Assembly: GCA_903927345.1 (NCBI GenBank)
Contig: CAIYMO010000030.1
Location: 1-64,000, forward strand
Origin: an uncultured Armatimonadota bacterium
Lineage (GTDB): Bacteria > Armatimonadota > Fimbriimonadia > Fimbriimonadales > Fimbriimonadaceae
Direction: 5' to 3'
Length of the DNA stretch: 64,000 nucleotides
Numbering within the stretch: the first letter of the stretch is position 1; the number at the start of each line of letters is the position of its first letter. The position numbers and the translations under genes are program-made. The notes beneath the pieces were generated by a model, which searched no databases, had not been told where the DNA came from, and saw only the letters and a program-made list of their open reading frames with translations. Shown in pieces: positions 8,801-17,629 of this stretch.

Positions 8801-9916
8801 TCACTTCGGCAGGACGAAGCGGATGATGTCTTGGCGAGTGATGAGGATGAAGGCGATTGCCATGAAAGCCAACCCCACAGTTAGGTAGGCAGATTGTAGC
8901 CGGAAGGAAAGTCGTCGATTCCGGTTGAGCATCTCAACGAACGCCAGCAAAATCTGTCCGCCATCCAGCATTCCCAGAGGAAGCAAGTTGGCTATTCCAA
9001 GACCGATCGAGATGACTGCGCAAATGTAAATCACCTCGTCAAAGCCGCCTTGTACCGCTTCGTTAGTCTTGGCAACCATCCCCACGACGCCTGTCGACTC
9101 TTCAAGAATCTGAACAGGTTGGGTCAGGCGGAAGAAAAGGCGCTCAAAGCTGATAATCGGCGCGCTTACCGCAGCTGCGAAAGCTTCTCCAGGTGGCACT
9201 CGCCGGAATTCAGTGGCAAATTCAATCCCGATCCTGGGTAACTGCTCCAGCTTTCCTGTCGGGAGGCCGTTCTTATCTAAAACGGGGTACTTCTCTTTCG
9301 AAAGGGCAGGGGTCATGTTGAAGTTGATCGTCTCAGCTCCTCGAAGCACGCTGACCGCCACTGGCTGTCCGAGCTTGGCGCGGATAACTTCCACAACTTG
9401 GATAGGCTCGGTGACTTGCTTGCCTTCGACGGCGACAATCCGGTCGCCTAACTGAACTCCAGCCTTGAACGCTGCCGACTCTTTGACGATCGCATTCACG
9501 ATTGGCACCGGGGTCTTGACCCCAATAACCGCAATCAATCCGAAGAGGAGGATAACTCCGAAGATAACGCTGAAGAGCGGTCCGGCTACGAGGGCAACAA
9601 TCCGCGCAATTGGCTTCTTTGAATAGAAACCGTTGGGAATGTTGACCTCCGAACCGTCTTCTTTTGGTTCCATTCCTGTGATGCGGACAAACCCACCCAA
9701 GGGAATCGCGCGGAGATTAAACACGGTCTCGTGTGTCTCGTCTCCGATTTGAAAATCTTTGCGCTTCCAAGTCTTGACGACCTTTCCGAATCCGATGGCA
9801 AACTCATCAACACCCATCTTCATCCGACGGGCCGCCAGATAGTGCCCCCATTCATGAACTGCCACAAGCGTGCAGAACATCAGAAGGAACGTGATTGCGG
9901 TGAGGATGGTGGTCAT
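8801..9916 (-). CDS. rseP: RseP-type site-2 metalloprotease (M50)
   Basis: Intramembrane zinc protease that in other bacteria cleaves anti-sigma factors or remnant signal peptides. The 371 residues have HEWGH at 21-25 in the first membrane helix, a central PDZ domain (AFKAGVQLGDRIVAVEGK), and the second metal motif NLLPLGMLDGGQ in a late helix. It overlaps dxr by 4 bases. The dxr-rseP neighbourhood is common across bacteria. The actual substrates cannot be told from the sequence. Confidence 0.94.
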   Translation of the reverse strand: MTTILTAITFLLMFCTLVAVHEWGHYLAARRMKMGVDEFAIGFGKVVKTWKRKDFQIGDETHETVFNLRAIPLGGFVRITGMEPKEDGSEVNIPNGFYSKKPIARIVALVAGPLFSVIFGVILLFGLIAVIGVKTPVPIVNAIVKESAAFKAGVQLGDRIVAVEGKQVTEPIQVVEVIRAKLGQPVAVSVLRGAETINFNMTPALSKEKYPVLDKNGLPTGKLEQLPRIGIEFATEFRRVPPGEAFAAAVSAPIISFERLFFRLTQPVQILEESTGVVGMVAKTNEAVQGGFDEVIYICAVISIGLGIANLLPLGMLDGGQILLAFVEMLNRNRRLSFRLQSAYLTVGLAFMAIAFILITRQDIIRFVLPK

Positions 9917-11007
9917 GGGTTCAGTCGCTTGCTAATGAATTGTCGGGCGGATGTGTCCGCATCCAATATATCTTCTAACGTTGCCGGTCGGCTCTGATGT
10001 TCCTGCATTGCGGCTTCGACATGATCGGCGATTTGCAGGAATCCGCACTTTCCAGCAAGGAATGCGGCAACAACGGCCTCATTGGCGGCATTCATCGCTG
10101 CGGGCATCGTTCCGCCAATTCTTGCGGACTCGCGAGCCAGAGAAAGACAACGGAAGGTCTCCTCATCCGGCTTCTCAAAGGTCAGCGTCCCCGAGTCGGT
10201 TGGGTCCCAGTTCTTGAGGTCATTCGTCGGTCGCTCCGGGTAGAGCAATGCGTAGGCGATGGGGAGCCTCATATTCGGCCAGCCAAGTTGTCCCAACACC
10301 GACCCGTCAGTGAACTTCACCATGGAGTGAATAATCGATTGAGGGTGGACACAGACCTTCACTTGATCAATCGATGCGCCGAAGAGCCATCGCGCTTCAA
10401 TCATTTCCAGTCCCTTGTTCATAAGAGTCGCCGAGTCGATGGTGATCTTTCCACCCATATTCCACGTGGGGTGGTTCAGGGCTTGTTCAACCGTAATCGC
10501 TTGAAGATCGTCTCGTGTCTTGCCTCGGAAGGGACCTCCGCTTGCGGTTAGAATCAGCTCGCTGACCTGATCAGAACGATAACCTTGAAGGCATTGGAAG
10601 ATTGCACTGTGCTCACTGTCGATCGGGGTCATCGTCACGCCATGTTTTTCGCAAAGAGGCATGACAATCTCGCCGGCAGCAACCAGAACTTCCTTGGAGG
10701 CGAGTGCGATCTGCTTTCCCGCCTTGATCGCCTCAAAAGTAGGAAGGAGACCAATAACGCCAGCCACACTGACAACAACGATGTCAGCTTCTGGCAAAGT
10801 GGCGAGCCTAACGAGGGCATCCATTCCGTCGCGCTCGAACAATACGGTTTCGGTTACTCCGAAACTTGCAGATTGCTCGGAGAGCAGAGCTTCATTTCTT
10901 GCGGCTGCCAGCCCAACGAGCTTGAGTTCGGAAGGGAACTGCCGGATGATGTCGAGCGTCTGGGTGCCGATGCTCCCGGTCGAACCTAACACAACCACGC
11001 GCTTCAT
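9913..11007 (-). CDS. dxr: Dxr, DXP reductoisomerase
   Basis: Converts 1-deoxy-D-xylulose 5-phosphate to MEP with NADPH, the first committed step of the MEP pathway. The 364 residues begin with the dinucleotide-binding GSTGSIG at 8-14. Metal and substrate motifs follow: TPIDSEHSAIFQ, LTASGGPFR and NHPTWNMGGKITIDSATLMN. It is first in the dxr-rseP-ispH unit. No clear promoter was recognised in the short gap to the divergent gene. Confidence 0.96.
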   Translation of the reverse strand: MKRVVVLGSTGSIGTQTLDIIRQFPSELKLVGLAAARNEALLSEQSASFGVTETVLFERDGMDALVRLATLPEADIVVVSVAGVIGLLPTFEAIKAGKQIALASKEVLVAAGEIVMPLCEKHGVTMTPIDSEHSAIFQCLQGYRSDQVSELILTASGGPFRGKTRDDLQAITVEQALNHPTWNMGGKITIDSATLMNKGLEMIEARWLFGASIDQVKVCVHPQSIIHSMVKFTDGSVLGQLGWPNMRLPIAYALLYPERPTNDLKNWDPTDSGTLTFEKPDEETFRCLSLARESARIGGTMPAAMNAANEAVVAAFLAGKCGFLQIADHVEAAMQEHQSRPATLEDILDADTSARQFISKRLNP

Positions 11008-11060
11008 CTATCCAAAATTGTGACACCGTTCGGCAGGCGCAGTTGTACACTTGGGCTCAA

Positions 11061-11915
11061 GTGGTCGAGTTTCCAGAAATCAGCAGGCAAGGCTGGATGC
11101 GTATTGCGTCCATTTTTATCGCCACCTGTGTTGCTCGGCTCCTCTACGATTACTCATTCGTGCGCCTGATGGACCGGAATTCTGGGCCACCTTCGGCCAG
11201 TATCTCTACGGTGGCAATGGTCGTCTCGGCGTTTCCGCTCATCGCTGTCTTGAGCTGGAAAGGCGAACTCTCGTTTTTTGATTCCTTTAAGGAGCGGGGA
11301 AGAATCAAAGGCTGGAGGCTCTGGGTGATTCCTGGGATCCCCGCCGTCGTCACAGGAGTCGTTTCTTTGATCGAGTACCCCCAGGGTTACACCTTGTTCT
11401 ACAACCAGATCAAAACCTTGGGGGTAGACACGTTTGTTGTTTGTGCGCTTGGATTGGGGCTTTTGAGCGCAGCTTGCCTAACACCGACCATCGTCAAGTG
11501 GCTTGGAGACAATGCTGATTGGAAGTGGTTTCTCGCTCTAGCTTCCACCGTATCCATGGCATCCGATCTTGTGAGTTTTGTTTACGGCATCTTCTTGCGC
11601 GGAAATCCTTCGTTAGAGAACTCCCCAACCGTTCAAGCGACGACGACCTCACTGCTCCTTGCACTCGTGAACTCAGTGCTTCCTGCGCTAGCCTATCTGA
11701 TTCTCATGCTCTGGTCAAAGGGTGATATTAGAGCGGCGATTGCGGCCTCGTTGTTCGCGGCTTTATCACGTTTTATCGCCCCTACGCATGCGAGTATTCC
11801 GGGGATGCTATCCGCCTTTGCAGGAGTGTTTTTGCTCTGGCTTGCGGTTGGCGGAATGAGTCAACTACAAAGATCGCGACAAACCGTTGCTGAACCGAAT
11901 CTGACTGAGGTATAG
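11061..11915 (+). CDS. Polytopic membrane protein of unknown function
   Basis: About 284 residues with roughly seven to eight hydrophobic segments and few charged stretches. I do not recognise a family. A GTG start at 11061 is preferred because TACACT at 11046-11051 can serve as a -10 box a few bases ahead; TTG at 11043 or ATG at 11097 are alternatives. It is divergent from dxr. Its last codons contain the rpmB promoter, so the two are transcribed in the same direction but rpmB can be expressed alone. A transporter or multi-pass sensor role would be a guess. Confidence 0.75.
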   Translation: MVEFPEISRQGWMRIASIFIATCVARLLYDYSFVRLMDRNSGPPSASISTVAMVVSAFPLIAVLSWKGELSFFDSFKERGRIKGWRLWVIPGIPAVVTGVVSLIEYPQGYTLFYNQIKTLGVDTFVVCALGLGLLSAACLTPTIVKWLGDNADWKWFLALASTVSMASDLVSFVYGIFLRGNPSLENSPTVQATTTSLLLALVNSVLPALAYLILMLWSKGDIRAAIAASLFAALSRFIAPTHASIPGMLSAFAGVFLLWLAVGGMSQLQRSRQTVAEPNLTEV

Positions 11916-11916
11916 T
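11887..11916 (+). promoter_or_regulatory. rpmB promoter
   Basis: TTGCTG at 11887-11892, an 18-base spacer and TATAGT at 11911-11916. It lies in the end of the upstream reading frame and gives a leader of about 30 bases with AAAGGA at 11940-11945, 8 bases before the rpmB ATG. Confidence 0.7.
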
Positions 11917-11953
11917 GTCTATTCGCGTCTTTGGACGCCAAAGGATTTGAGCA

Positions 11954-12226
11954 ATGGCCAAGATTTGTCAGGTTAGCGGTAAGAAAGGAAACACAACTGC
12001 GAAGTACATCCGCAACCAACACTCGCAGGGTTGGAAGTACAAGGCGCCGCACAAGCAGCGAACTCAGCACCCGAATCTACAAGTGGTTCGAGTCAAGAAC
12101 GGTGGAACGATGGTTAAGCTTGTCGTCGCTACTGACGTTCTGAAGTCGCCACTGTTTGCCGAAGTCGCTTGCGGTCTTCGACCAGTTCCAAAGGCTTGGC
12201 TCAAGAAGCCATCCTACAACGTCTAA
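11954..12226 (+). CDS. rpmB: Ribosomal protein bL28
   Basis: Component of the large ribosomal subunit. The 90 residues begin MAKICQVSGKK, matching the bL28 start (CxxTGK type), and contain the core RTQHPNLQVVRVKNGG followed by a VVATDVLKS helix. It is basic, as expected. It is longer than the usual 60-80 residues, with an extra QGWKYKAPHK segment and a C-terminal extension ending KKPSYNV. A good SD site, its own promoter and a strong terminator mark it as a single-gene unit. Confidence 0.85.
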   Translation: MAKICQVSGKKGNTTAKYIRNQHSQGWKYKAPHKQRTQHPNLQVVRVKNGGTMVKLVVATDVLKSPLFAEVACGLRPVPKAWLKKPSYNV

Positions 12227-12246
12227 GAAAGACCTTTATAAGAAAG

Positions 12247-12282
12247 AACGAGCAGGGCGCCATTGCCTCTGCTCGTTTTTTT
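12247..12282 (+). terminator. rpmB terminator
   Basis: Stem AACGAGCAG at 12247-12255 pairs with CTGCTCGTT at 12269-12277, followed by a run of T. Typical intrinsic terminator 20 bases after the rpmB stop. Confidence 0.9.
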
Positions 12283-12367
12283 GTGCTTGCTCTCGCTGTT
12301 TCCAACGAGAGCGAAGCGGTCATTCGCAATTCCTTTCTACTTGCCACTCCCAAGGGGTATTTCGTAG

Positions 12368-12538
12368 TTAGGCCGTAATGTCTAGGTTGACGCCCGTTCC
12401 ACCAATCGGCTGCGTTGAGACGCTGGTGACTTCTGCCGTTGCAGTCGCTGCCGGAGCTTTTCCGATAGGCTGCGTACCACTGATGGGCTGGGTTGCCCCA
12501 GCGGTCGTGGTCAGGCTTAAACTACTCGTTACCTTCAC
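12368..12538 (-). CDS. Possible 56-residue Thr/Ala-rich peptide with TQPI repeats
   Basis: The only candidate gene in the gap between the rpmB terminator and the secreted protein at 12654. It starts at GTG and is rich in Thr, Ala and Ser, with the repeats TQPISG, TQPIGK and TQPIGG. An AATAGT hexamer ends 6 bases before the GTG, the same spacing as the leaderless promoters elsewhere in the window. No SD site, signal peptide or known family was seen. The rest of 12283-12653 shows nothing else recognisable. It could be chance. Confidence 0.3.
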   Translation of the reverse strand: MKVTSSLSLTTTAGATQPISGTQPIGKAPAATATAEVTSVSTQPIGGTGVNLDITA

Positions 12539-12653
12539 ACTTCTACTATTCCCGGATGATCGCGTTCTGCCCCTAGTAAGGGTGTCAGATTGTCACGATC
12601 AGACCCAGTTCTGGCACGAACATTAGACCAGTTTGAAGCACTAAGCTTCTGGT

Positions 12654-13583
12654 TTAAGGATTCGTGATCGGTGAGGCGGCAGGGATGGACTTGAGTTTTC
12701 CGTTCGCCGACACTTCAAGGAACGTATAGCTGTCGGTGTTCTTGCCCGAGCCGACTTGTTTCACAACCACGAGCCCCCCTGCAGTCTGAGTAGGAAGTTC
12801 AGGCGTTGCCAGAGTTCGAGGGAGGCTTCCTAACTCCAACTTGGGATTCACGGCTGTGAATGGGATATATCCGGGAGTTTGCGCCACGATCCGATCTAGT
12901 GCCTCGCGTAATGATTGCCCTCGACCCGGCGAGAACGCAATAAAAACGCCCTTGGCAGAACCTTTGACAGAGATATCGCCAATCAATCTGCCTGCTTCAT
13001 CCATTCCGGCATTGCCTTGGATCGGTAGTCCGGATTGGCGGGTTCGCTTTGGACCGGAAGACGCTCGAACAGGGGGAATGATGGTGATCATTCCTTCGAT
13101 CGGGCGTGGAACCTCCTTGGATATGATCGTGAGGAATTGACCCCGATAGAGGCGGTTTCTGCTGGTTGCCACGCTTCCGGTGCTTAAATTTTCTGCTCGA
13201 ACGATCAAGGTGGCGTTCTCACAAAGCGGCAACGAGACACCCGGAAGCCACGAGGCGCCAAGGTCGATCGTCGCCACATTTCGTGGAGTGGACACGACCT
13301 TAAAGTTCTGACTACCGTTCTGCCCATTTTCAATCGCAGCATCCTCTGCAGCTTCGCTTGAAAAAGTCCCGATGGCGATCGCAAGGCTGATGCGAGTACC
13401 CGTAATTGCTTCGGACTCCGAATGGAGGACGCCGGTGATCTTTCCGTTAGTATCAATGCCCAGCACTCCGTCGATTGGGCGTGCGCCTTGGCCGACAAGA
13501 CTTCCAAGGGCCGTAGCTCCCGCGAGGGCAATCAACGTCAGAGATGCGGGAGCAGAGCGGAGATGTCGCATGTGTGGAGCCAT
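12654..13583 (-). CDS. Secreted protein of unknown function
   Basis: The 309 residues start with a basic region and a hydrophobic stretch (LTLIALAGATALGSLVG), consistent with a signal peptide; the start may be the first ATG or the one four codons later. The rest is beta-rich and low in cysteine, with RPIDGVLGIDTNGKITGVL near the start and a matching RPIEGMITII in the middle, suggesting duplicated domains. It follows the cyclase/ATPase gene by 4 bases on the same strand, so the two are probably co-transcribed. No family is recognised. Confidence 0.7.
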   Translation of the reverse strand: MAPHMRHLRSAPASLTLIALAGATALGSLVGQGARPIDGVLGIDTNGKITGVLHSESEAITGTRISLAIAIGTFSSEAAEDAAIENGQNGSQNFKVVSTPRNVATIDLGASWLPGVSLPLCENATLIVRAENLSTGSVATSRNRLYRGQFLTIISKEVPRPIEGMITIIPPVRASSGPKRTRQSGLPIQGNAGMDEAGRLIGDISVKGSAKGVFIAFSPGRGQSLREALDRIVAQTPGYIPFTAVNPKLELGSLPRTLATPELPTQTAGGLVVVKQVGSGKNTDSYTFLEVSANGKLKSIPAASPITNP

Positions 13584-13587
13584 ACTA

Positions 13588-16074
13588 TCAGACTTTCACA
13601 GCGTTTTCGACTGCCCAAACAGAAAGCTTTGTATACATTTCCTCTTGCAAACCAGGAACCACTTCGCCAGCGGTTTGACTTTGCCCCAGTGTCTGTACCA
13701 GCCGCTGAAGAAGAGAGTGATCCTGAACAAATAGGTGAACAGAACGATCCCGGATAAACGCACGGCACAGGGAGAGGAGTTCAACCGCCTCTGGCGTGCT
13801 CCCTTTTGCTGCGTGCACGGCGCTCAAGAAGAGTACGGCCCGTGCTAGCATGGCGATATCGTTTAGCCCTGCGCCCTCCGATATCATCCTTCGCAGTACA
13901 GGCACCGCCTCGTCAATCCGATCCTGACTGAGTAGAAAGTGTATTTTGGCGTTCATCCAGACTCCGTTGAGTACGGGGGTGATGTCGGCAGTTAGCGGCT
14001 CAAGTTGTGCCTCGTATTGCTTCGCTGAGACTTCGTCGTTTGCACCATACCGAACAAAGATGAGGTGGACGGTCGCCGATGCAATCAGGTCCCGATCACC
14101 CAGTTCCCGAGCTTCGGTAAGACAGTTCTCCAGCACGTCTTGGGCGAGAACAAAATCTGAGTCGTAGTAGTGGAGCACTCCCAAGTTGTGCCGAATCACC
14201 GCAACACGCTGGCGATTCCCCAATTGCTGGTAAGCCTCCAGAGCTTCTTGGTAAGCCAGTTTCCCAAGGTTATTCGAGTCTTGGTGGGTCAGGAAAATCC
14301 CTTTGACGTTGAGGAGTTCTGCCCGCTCATCCGAGAGGTCTGGATACAGTTGGAGGAGTCGTTCTACGATTGCTGCAGCGGGTGCGGAAACCTCGTCGGC
14401 AATCCAGCTCTTTCGGGCCGCACGGAAGAGACTTAGTGCTCGTTCCCGCTGGCGATAATCGAGCGCCTTGTTGATCGCAAAGACCATGTCATCCAAGAAA
14501 GGCCGAATTTCTTGGTTTGCATCTTCCGAGTTGAGCGCCATCTCAGCCGTTGACACTGCCCACCGAGCGTGAGCTTCGATAATTTCCGTTTGCTGGGCGG
14601 CGGTTACTCCAGCGGTGAGCTCTCTTCGGAAGAGATCAGACATCCGATACACCACGCCTGCTCGTGCCCATACTGCCGAGATGATCGAGTGTTTGACGAG
14701 TCGATCAAGGCTCTCACTCGCCTCGTATTCATCTTTGACATATTCGCTCGGAAGGGAAGCCACAGCGTCGTAGCAGAACGTAGTTCCCAAAACGCTTGCT
14801 GCCTCCGCAAGCTTGTAGTCGATCGGGTTCAGTAGGCTCAGACTGTACTGACAGAGCTGAGATAGGCTTGCCCATCGGGAGCCAGAATTGTCACCAAACT
14901 CTCTTGCTAGAAGCCCATCGAGTGATGAGAGAATCCGAGATGCCGGGGTGGATTTCAACTTTCCAGCCACAAGCTCGATTGCCAATGGCATACCTCCCAG
15001 GCGAGCCGCAATTTCGTTGAGCTCCCGGCGCTGAGGTTCGATCACGGTGGAAGGCGTCCCCTTTTCCATCGCTCGGCATATAAGAAGCTCGACTGCCGAC
15101 GATCCAGAGGCGGCAGTTGCTAAGGGCTCCAGCCGCAGAACATACTCGCCGGAAACTTCAAGAGCAATTTGGCTCGTCGCAAGAACAACGCAGTTCTGAT
15201 TTTCTTGGACCAGCTGGTTGATCCAAGCTGCGACCTGTTCGGCGATTTGCTCACAGTTGTCCAGCACGAGTAGCCGCTTCGCGCCATCCGACTTCTTTAG
15301 CGATTCGATTGACGGCACGACGGACAGGAAACTGGCTGAATCAGACTGCGAAAGATCAAAGAATTGAACGCCAGCCGGAAACTTGTCCTGAACCTGGGAA
15401 GCAACTTCGATCGACAGGCGAGTCTTCCCGATCCCGCCGGGACCATGGAGAGTCACAAGCGGGTATTGATCGAGCATCTGGATCGCAAGAGCAACATCAG
15501 CATCTCGGCCAACGAACCGATTGAAGACTTTCGGAAGTTTCTGAGTCTGGCTTTCGGGAGGTGTCGCGTCGGAGCTTAAAGCGGACGTGCGGACTTCGTA
15601 GATTTGGGCCCCATTGACCATGCCCTTCAGCGACTGCATGCCATGGAAGACAAAATGGTGTTCTCTCTCGGAGGCATTCTTGACAGAATCACTCAAAAGA
15701 ATCTGACCAGGACTGGCCAATCCTCGAATTCTCGCGCAACGGTTGACGACATCGCCCAGATAATCGTTTGTGGTTACATGCGCCACTCCTCTGTTCAGGC
15801 CTGAACGGACGATCGTGTTCCTTCGGAATAATTCTTCGTGGATTTTCTTGGCGCAATCCAGAGCATCATCGGGGTTCACAAACACGCTGAATGTGGAATC
15901 TCCTTCTCCTCGATGTTTCAATAAATGACCGTTGAAAAACTGAACAGCCAGTTCCACGACTTGGTCATGGGTGCCAAGAGTTTTGATATGCAACTCTTGG
16001 TCCGCTTCGGCGAGTGCTGAGCTTCCGACGATATCGGTCATCAAGAAAACGACTTCTCCTTCGGGCAATCTCAT
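13588..16074 (-). CDS. Class III cyclase / NB-ARC ATPase / TPR regulator
   Basis: Large 828-residue signalling protein. Residues 1 to about 165 form a class III nucleotide cyclase domain: metal-binding Asp14 in FLMTDIVGS, second Asp59 in GEGDSTFSVF, and the transition-state pair Asn111/Arg115 in VVNRCARI, so the catalytic set looks mostly present. Residues from about 190 are a P-loop ATPase (GPGGIGKT at 211-218, Walker B LLVLDNCEQ) of the NB-ARC/STAND type. The last 350 residues are helical repeats of TPR style. There is no DNA-binding domain of LuxR or SARP type. Possible role: ligand- or protein-gated switch that makes cAMP or cGMP. Confidence 0.85.
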   Translation of the reverse strand: MRLPEGEVVFLMTDIVGSSALAEADQELHIKTLGTHDQVVELAVQFFNGHLLKHRGEGDSTFSVFVNPDDALDCAKKIHEELFRRNTIVRSGLNRGVAHVTTNDYLGDVVNRCARIRGLASPGQILLSDSVKNASEREHHFVFHGMQSLKGMVNGAQIYEVRTSALSSDATPPESQTQKLPKVFNRFVGRDADVALAIQMLDQYPLVTLHGPGGIGKTRLSIEVASQVQDKFPAGVQFFDLSQSDSASFLSVVPSIESLKKSDGAKRLLVLDNCEQIAEQVAAWINQLVQENQNCVVLATSQIALEVSGEYVLRLEPLATAASGSSAVELLICRAMEKGTPSTVIEPQRRELNEIAARLGGMPLAIELVAGKLKSTPASRILSSLDGLLAREFGDNSGSRWASLSQLCQYSLSLLNPIDYKLAEAASVLGTTFCYDAVASLPSEYVKDEYEASESLDRLVKHSIISAVWARAGVVYRMSDLFRRELTAGVTAAQQTEIIEAHARWAVSTAEMALNSEDANQEIRPFLDDMVFAINKALDYRQRERALSLFRAARKSWIADEVSAPAAAIVERLLQLYPDLSDERAELLNVKGIFLTHQDSNNLGKLAYQEALEAYQQLGNRQRVAVIRHNLGVLHYYDSDFVLAQDVLENCLTEARELGDRDLIASATVHLIFVRYGANDEVSAKQYEAQLEPLTADITPVLNGVWMNAKIHFLLSQDRIDEAVPVLRRMISEGAGLNDIAMLARAVLFLSAVHAAKGSTPEAVELLSLCRAFIRDRSVHLFVQDHSLLQRLVQTLGQSQTAGEVVPGLQEEMYTKLSVWAVENAVKV

Positions 16075-16082
16075 TCCTTACG

Positions 16083-16117
16083 ATTGTAGTCGTTTATGGG
16101 TCTCAAATCGGTATCCT
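16083..16117. promoter_or_regulatory. Divergent leaderless promoters for the cyclase gene and purF
   Basis: On the - strand TACAAT at 16083-16088 ends 8 bases before the cyclase ATG (16074). On the + strand TATCCT at 16112-16117 ends 8 bases before the purF ATG (16126). Both transcripts would start at or within a few bases of the initiation codon. No clear -35 hexamer at standard spacing was found for either. Confidence 0.55.
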
Positions 16118-16125
16118 CATAGACA

Positions 16126-17595
16126 ATGCGTAATCCCGATCTCGATGGCGAAACTCTAAAAGAAGAGTGCGGAGTAATCGGGGTGCACCTGCCAGGTGTT
16201 GATGTTGCGAGCACCTGCTTCTTTGGTCTGTTCGCGCTCCAGCACCGCGGTCAGGAGTCGGCAGGCATGGCCGTTTCCGACGGTACCCGTGTGAGAATGC
16301 ACAAGGGCATGGGGCTTGTTAACCAAGTCTTCAGCTCAGAGACCCTTGGGACCCTCCCCGGCGAAATGGCGGTCGGCCACACGCGATATTCAACAACGGG
16401 TGCTAGCGCTCTTCGTAACGCCCAACCAATTTTCTGTCAGACCCAGATCGGCGAAGTCGCTGTCGCGCACAACGGCAACCTGATAAACGCAGTCCAACTT
16501 CGCTCCGAAATGGAGGCGGAGGGGGAAGTCTTCGGATCCACATCGGATACCGAGGTTATGGCGCGAATCATCGTTCGTAACCTGAAAAACGGTGTTGAAG
16601 AAGCGGTTCGAGAAGTGATGCGGCTCTGTAAAGGCGCTTTCTCCGTCGTGGTCCAGACCCCGACCACGATCCTTGGTTTCCGTGATCCTTTTGGAATCAG
16701 ACCTCTTTCCGTTGGTCGACTCGGTGAGAACGGCTACATGGTAGCTTCCGAAAGCTGTGCCTTCGGCCCTGTTGGCGGAAAAGTTGACCGTGAGCTCAAG
16801 CCCGGCGAAATAGTGGTGATCGACCGAGAGGGAATGCGCGTCGTTGATGGCGTGGAGTCCCCTCGAGAAGCGATGTGCCTTTTCGAGTTCATTTACTTCG
16901 CAAGACCTGATTCGCGCATGTTCGGAACGGGCCTCTATTCTGCCCGAGTGCGAATGGGTGAGCATCTTTCTGAAGAGCATCCGGTGGAGGCCGATATCGT
17001 GGTTCCCGTTCCCGACAGCGGAATCCCGGCGGCACTTGGATTCAGTAAGGCGTCAGGAATCCCTTTCCGCGAAGGCATGATGAAGAGTCGGTACATCCAC
17101 CGGACATTCATTCAACCCGACCAGCGTATGCGCGAGATTGGCGTTCGGATGAAACTCACTCCGCTTGAGGACCACCTGAAGGGGAAGCGAGTCGTTCTTG
17201 TCGATGATTCGATTGTTCGAGGAACGACCACCAAGCAAATTGTCAAAATGATGTTCGACTCCGGCGCCACCGAGGTTCACGTCCGAATCACTGCTCCGCC
17301 GATCAAGCACCCTTGCTTCTACGGAATCGACATGGCAAGCAAGAAGGAACTCGCCGCTGCGGTAATGACGCTCGAAGAGCTGACGAAGCACATCGGTGCA
17401 ACTTCTCTTGGATTCCTCAGTGTTGACGGAGCGAGAATGGCAGTTCACAATTCGACCGAAGGATTCTGCACGGCATGCTTCACTGGTGAATATCCGATCG
17501 AAATCCCCGAGGGTCTTCAAAAGAATGCATTCGGAGACCCCGTTGGTGAACTCGAAACTGTCTCGGTGAGCCAAGGCGTTTTGATCCAGGACTAA
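16126..17595 (+). CDS. purF: PurF, amidophosphoribosyltransferase
   Basis: First step of de novo purine synthesis: glutamine plus PRPP gives phosphoribosylamine. The 489 residues have a 14-residue propeptide before Cys15 of EECGVIGV, the N-terminal nucleophile exposed by self-cleavage. The glutaminase motifs LQHRGQESAG and AHNGNL follow, then the PRPP loop VLVDDSIVRGTTT. Cysteines in HPCFYG and FCTACF indicate the Bacillus-type form with a 4Fe-4S cluster. There is no SD site and a -10 box lies just ahead of the ATG. Confidence 0.97.
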   Translation: MRNPDLDGETLKEECGVIGVHLPGVDVASTCFFGLFALQHRGQESAGMAVSDGTRVRMHKGMGLVNQVFSSETLGTLPGEMAVGHTRYSTTGASALRNAQPIFCQTQIGEVAVAHNGNLINAVQLRSEMEAEGEVFGSTSDTEVMARIIVRNLKNGVEEAVREVMRLCKGAFSVVVQTPTTILGFRDPFGIRPLSVGRLGENGYMVASESCAFGPVGGKVDRELKPGEIVVIDREGMRVVDGVESPREAMCLFEFIYFARPDSRMFGTGLYSARVRMGEHLSEEHPVEADIVVPVPDSGIPAALGFSKASGIPFREGMMKSRYIHRTFIQPDQRMREIGVRMKLTPLEDHLKGKRVVLVDDSIVRGTTTKQIVKMMFDSGATEVHVRITAPPIKHPCFYGIDMASKKELAAAVMTLEELTKHIGATSLGFLSVDGARMAVHNSTEGFCTACFTGEYPIEIPEGLQKNAFGDPVGELETVSVSQGVLIQD

Positions 17596-17629
17596 GCCCT
17601 GGCTTCTCGCTGGAATCCGGACAATCCTC

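Noticed and set aside
10585..10989. Open frames on the strand opposite dxr and similar long frames opposite atpD, ftsZ and rhamnosidase
   Set aside because: They mirror conserved coding sequence, lack initiation signals and have no recognisable domains.
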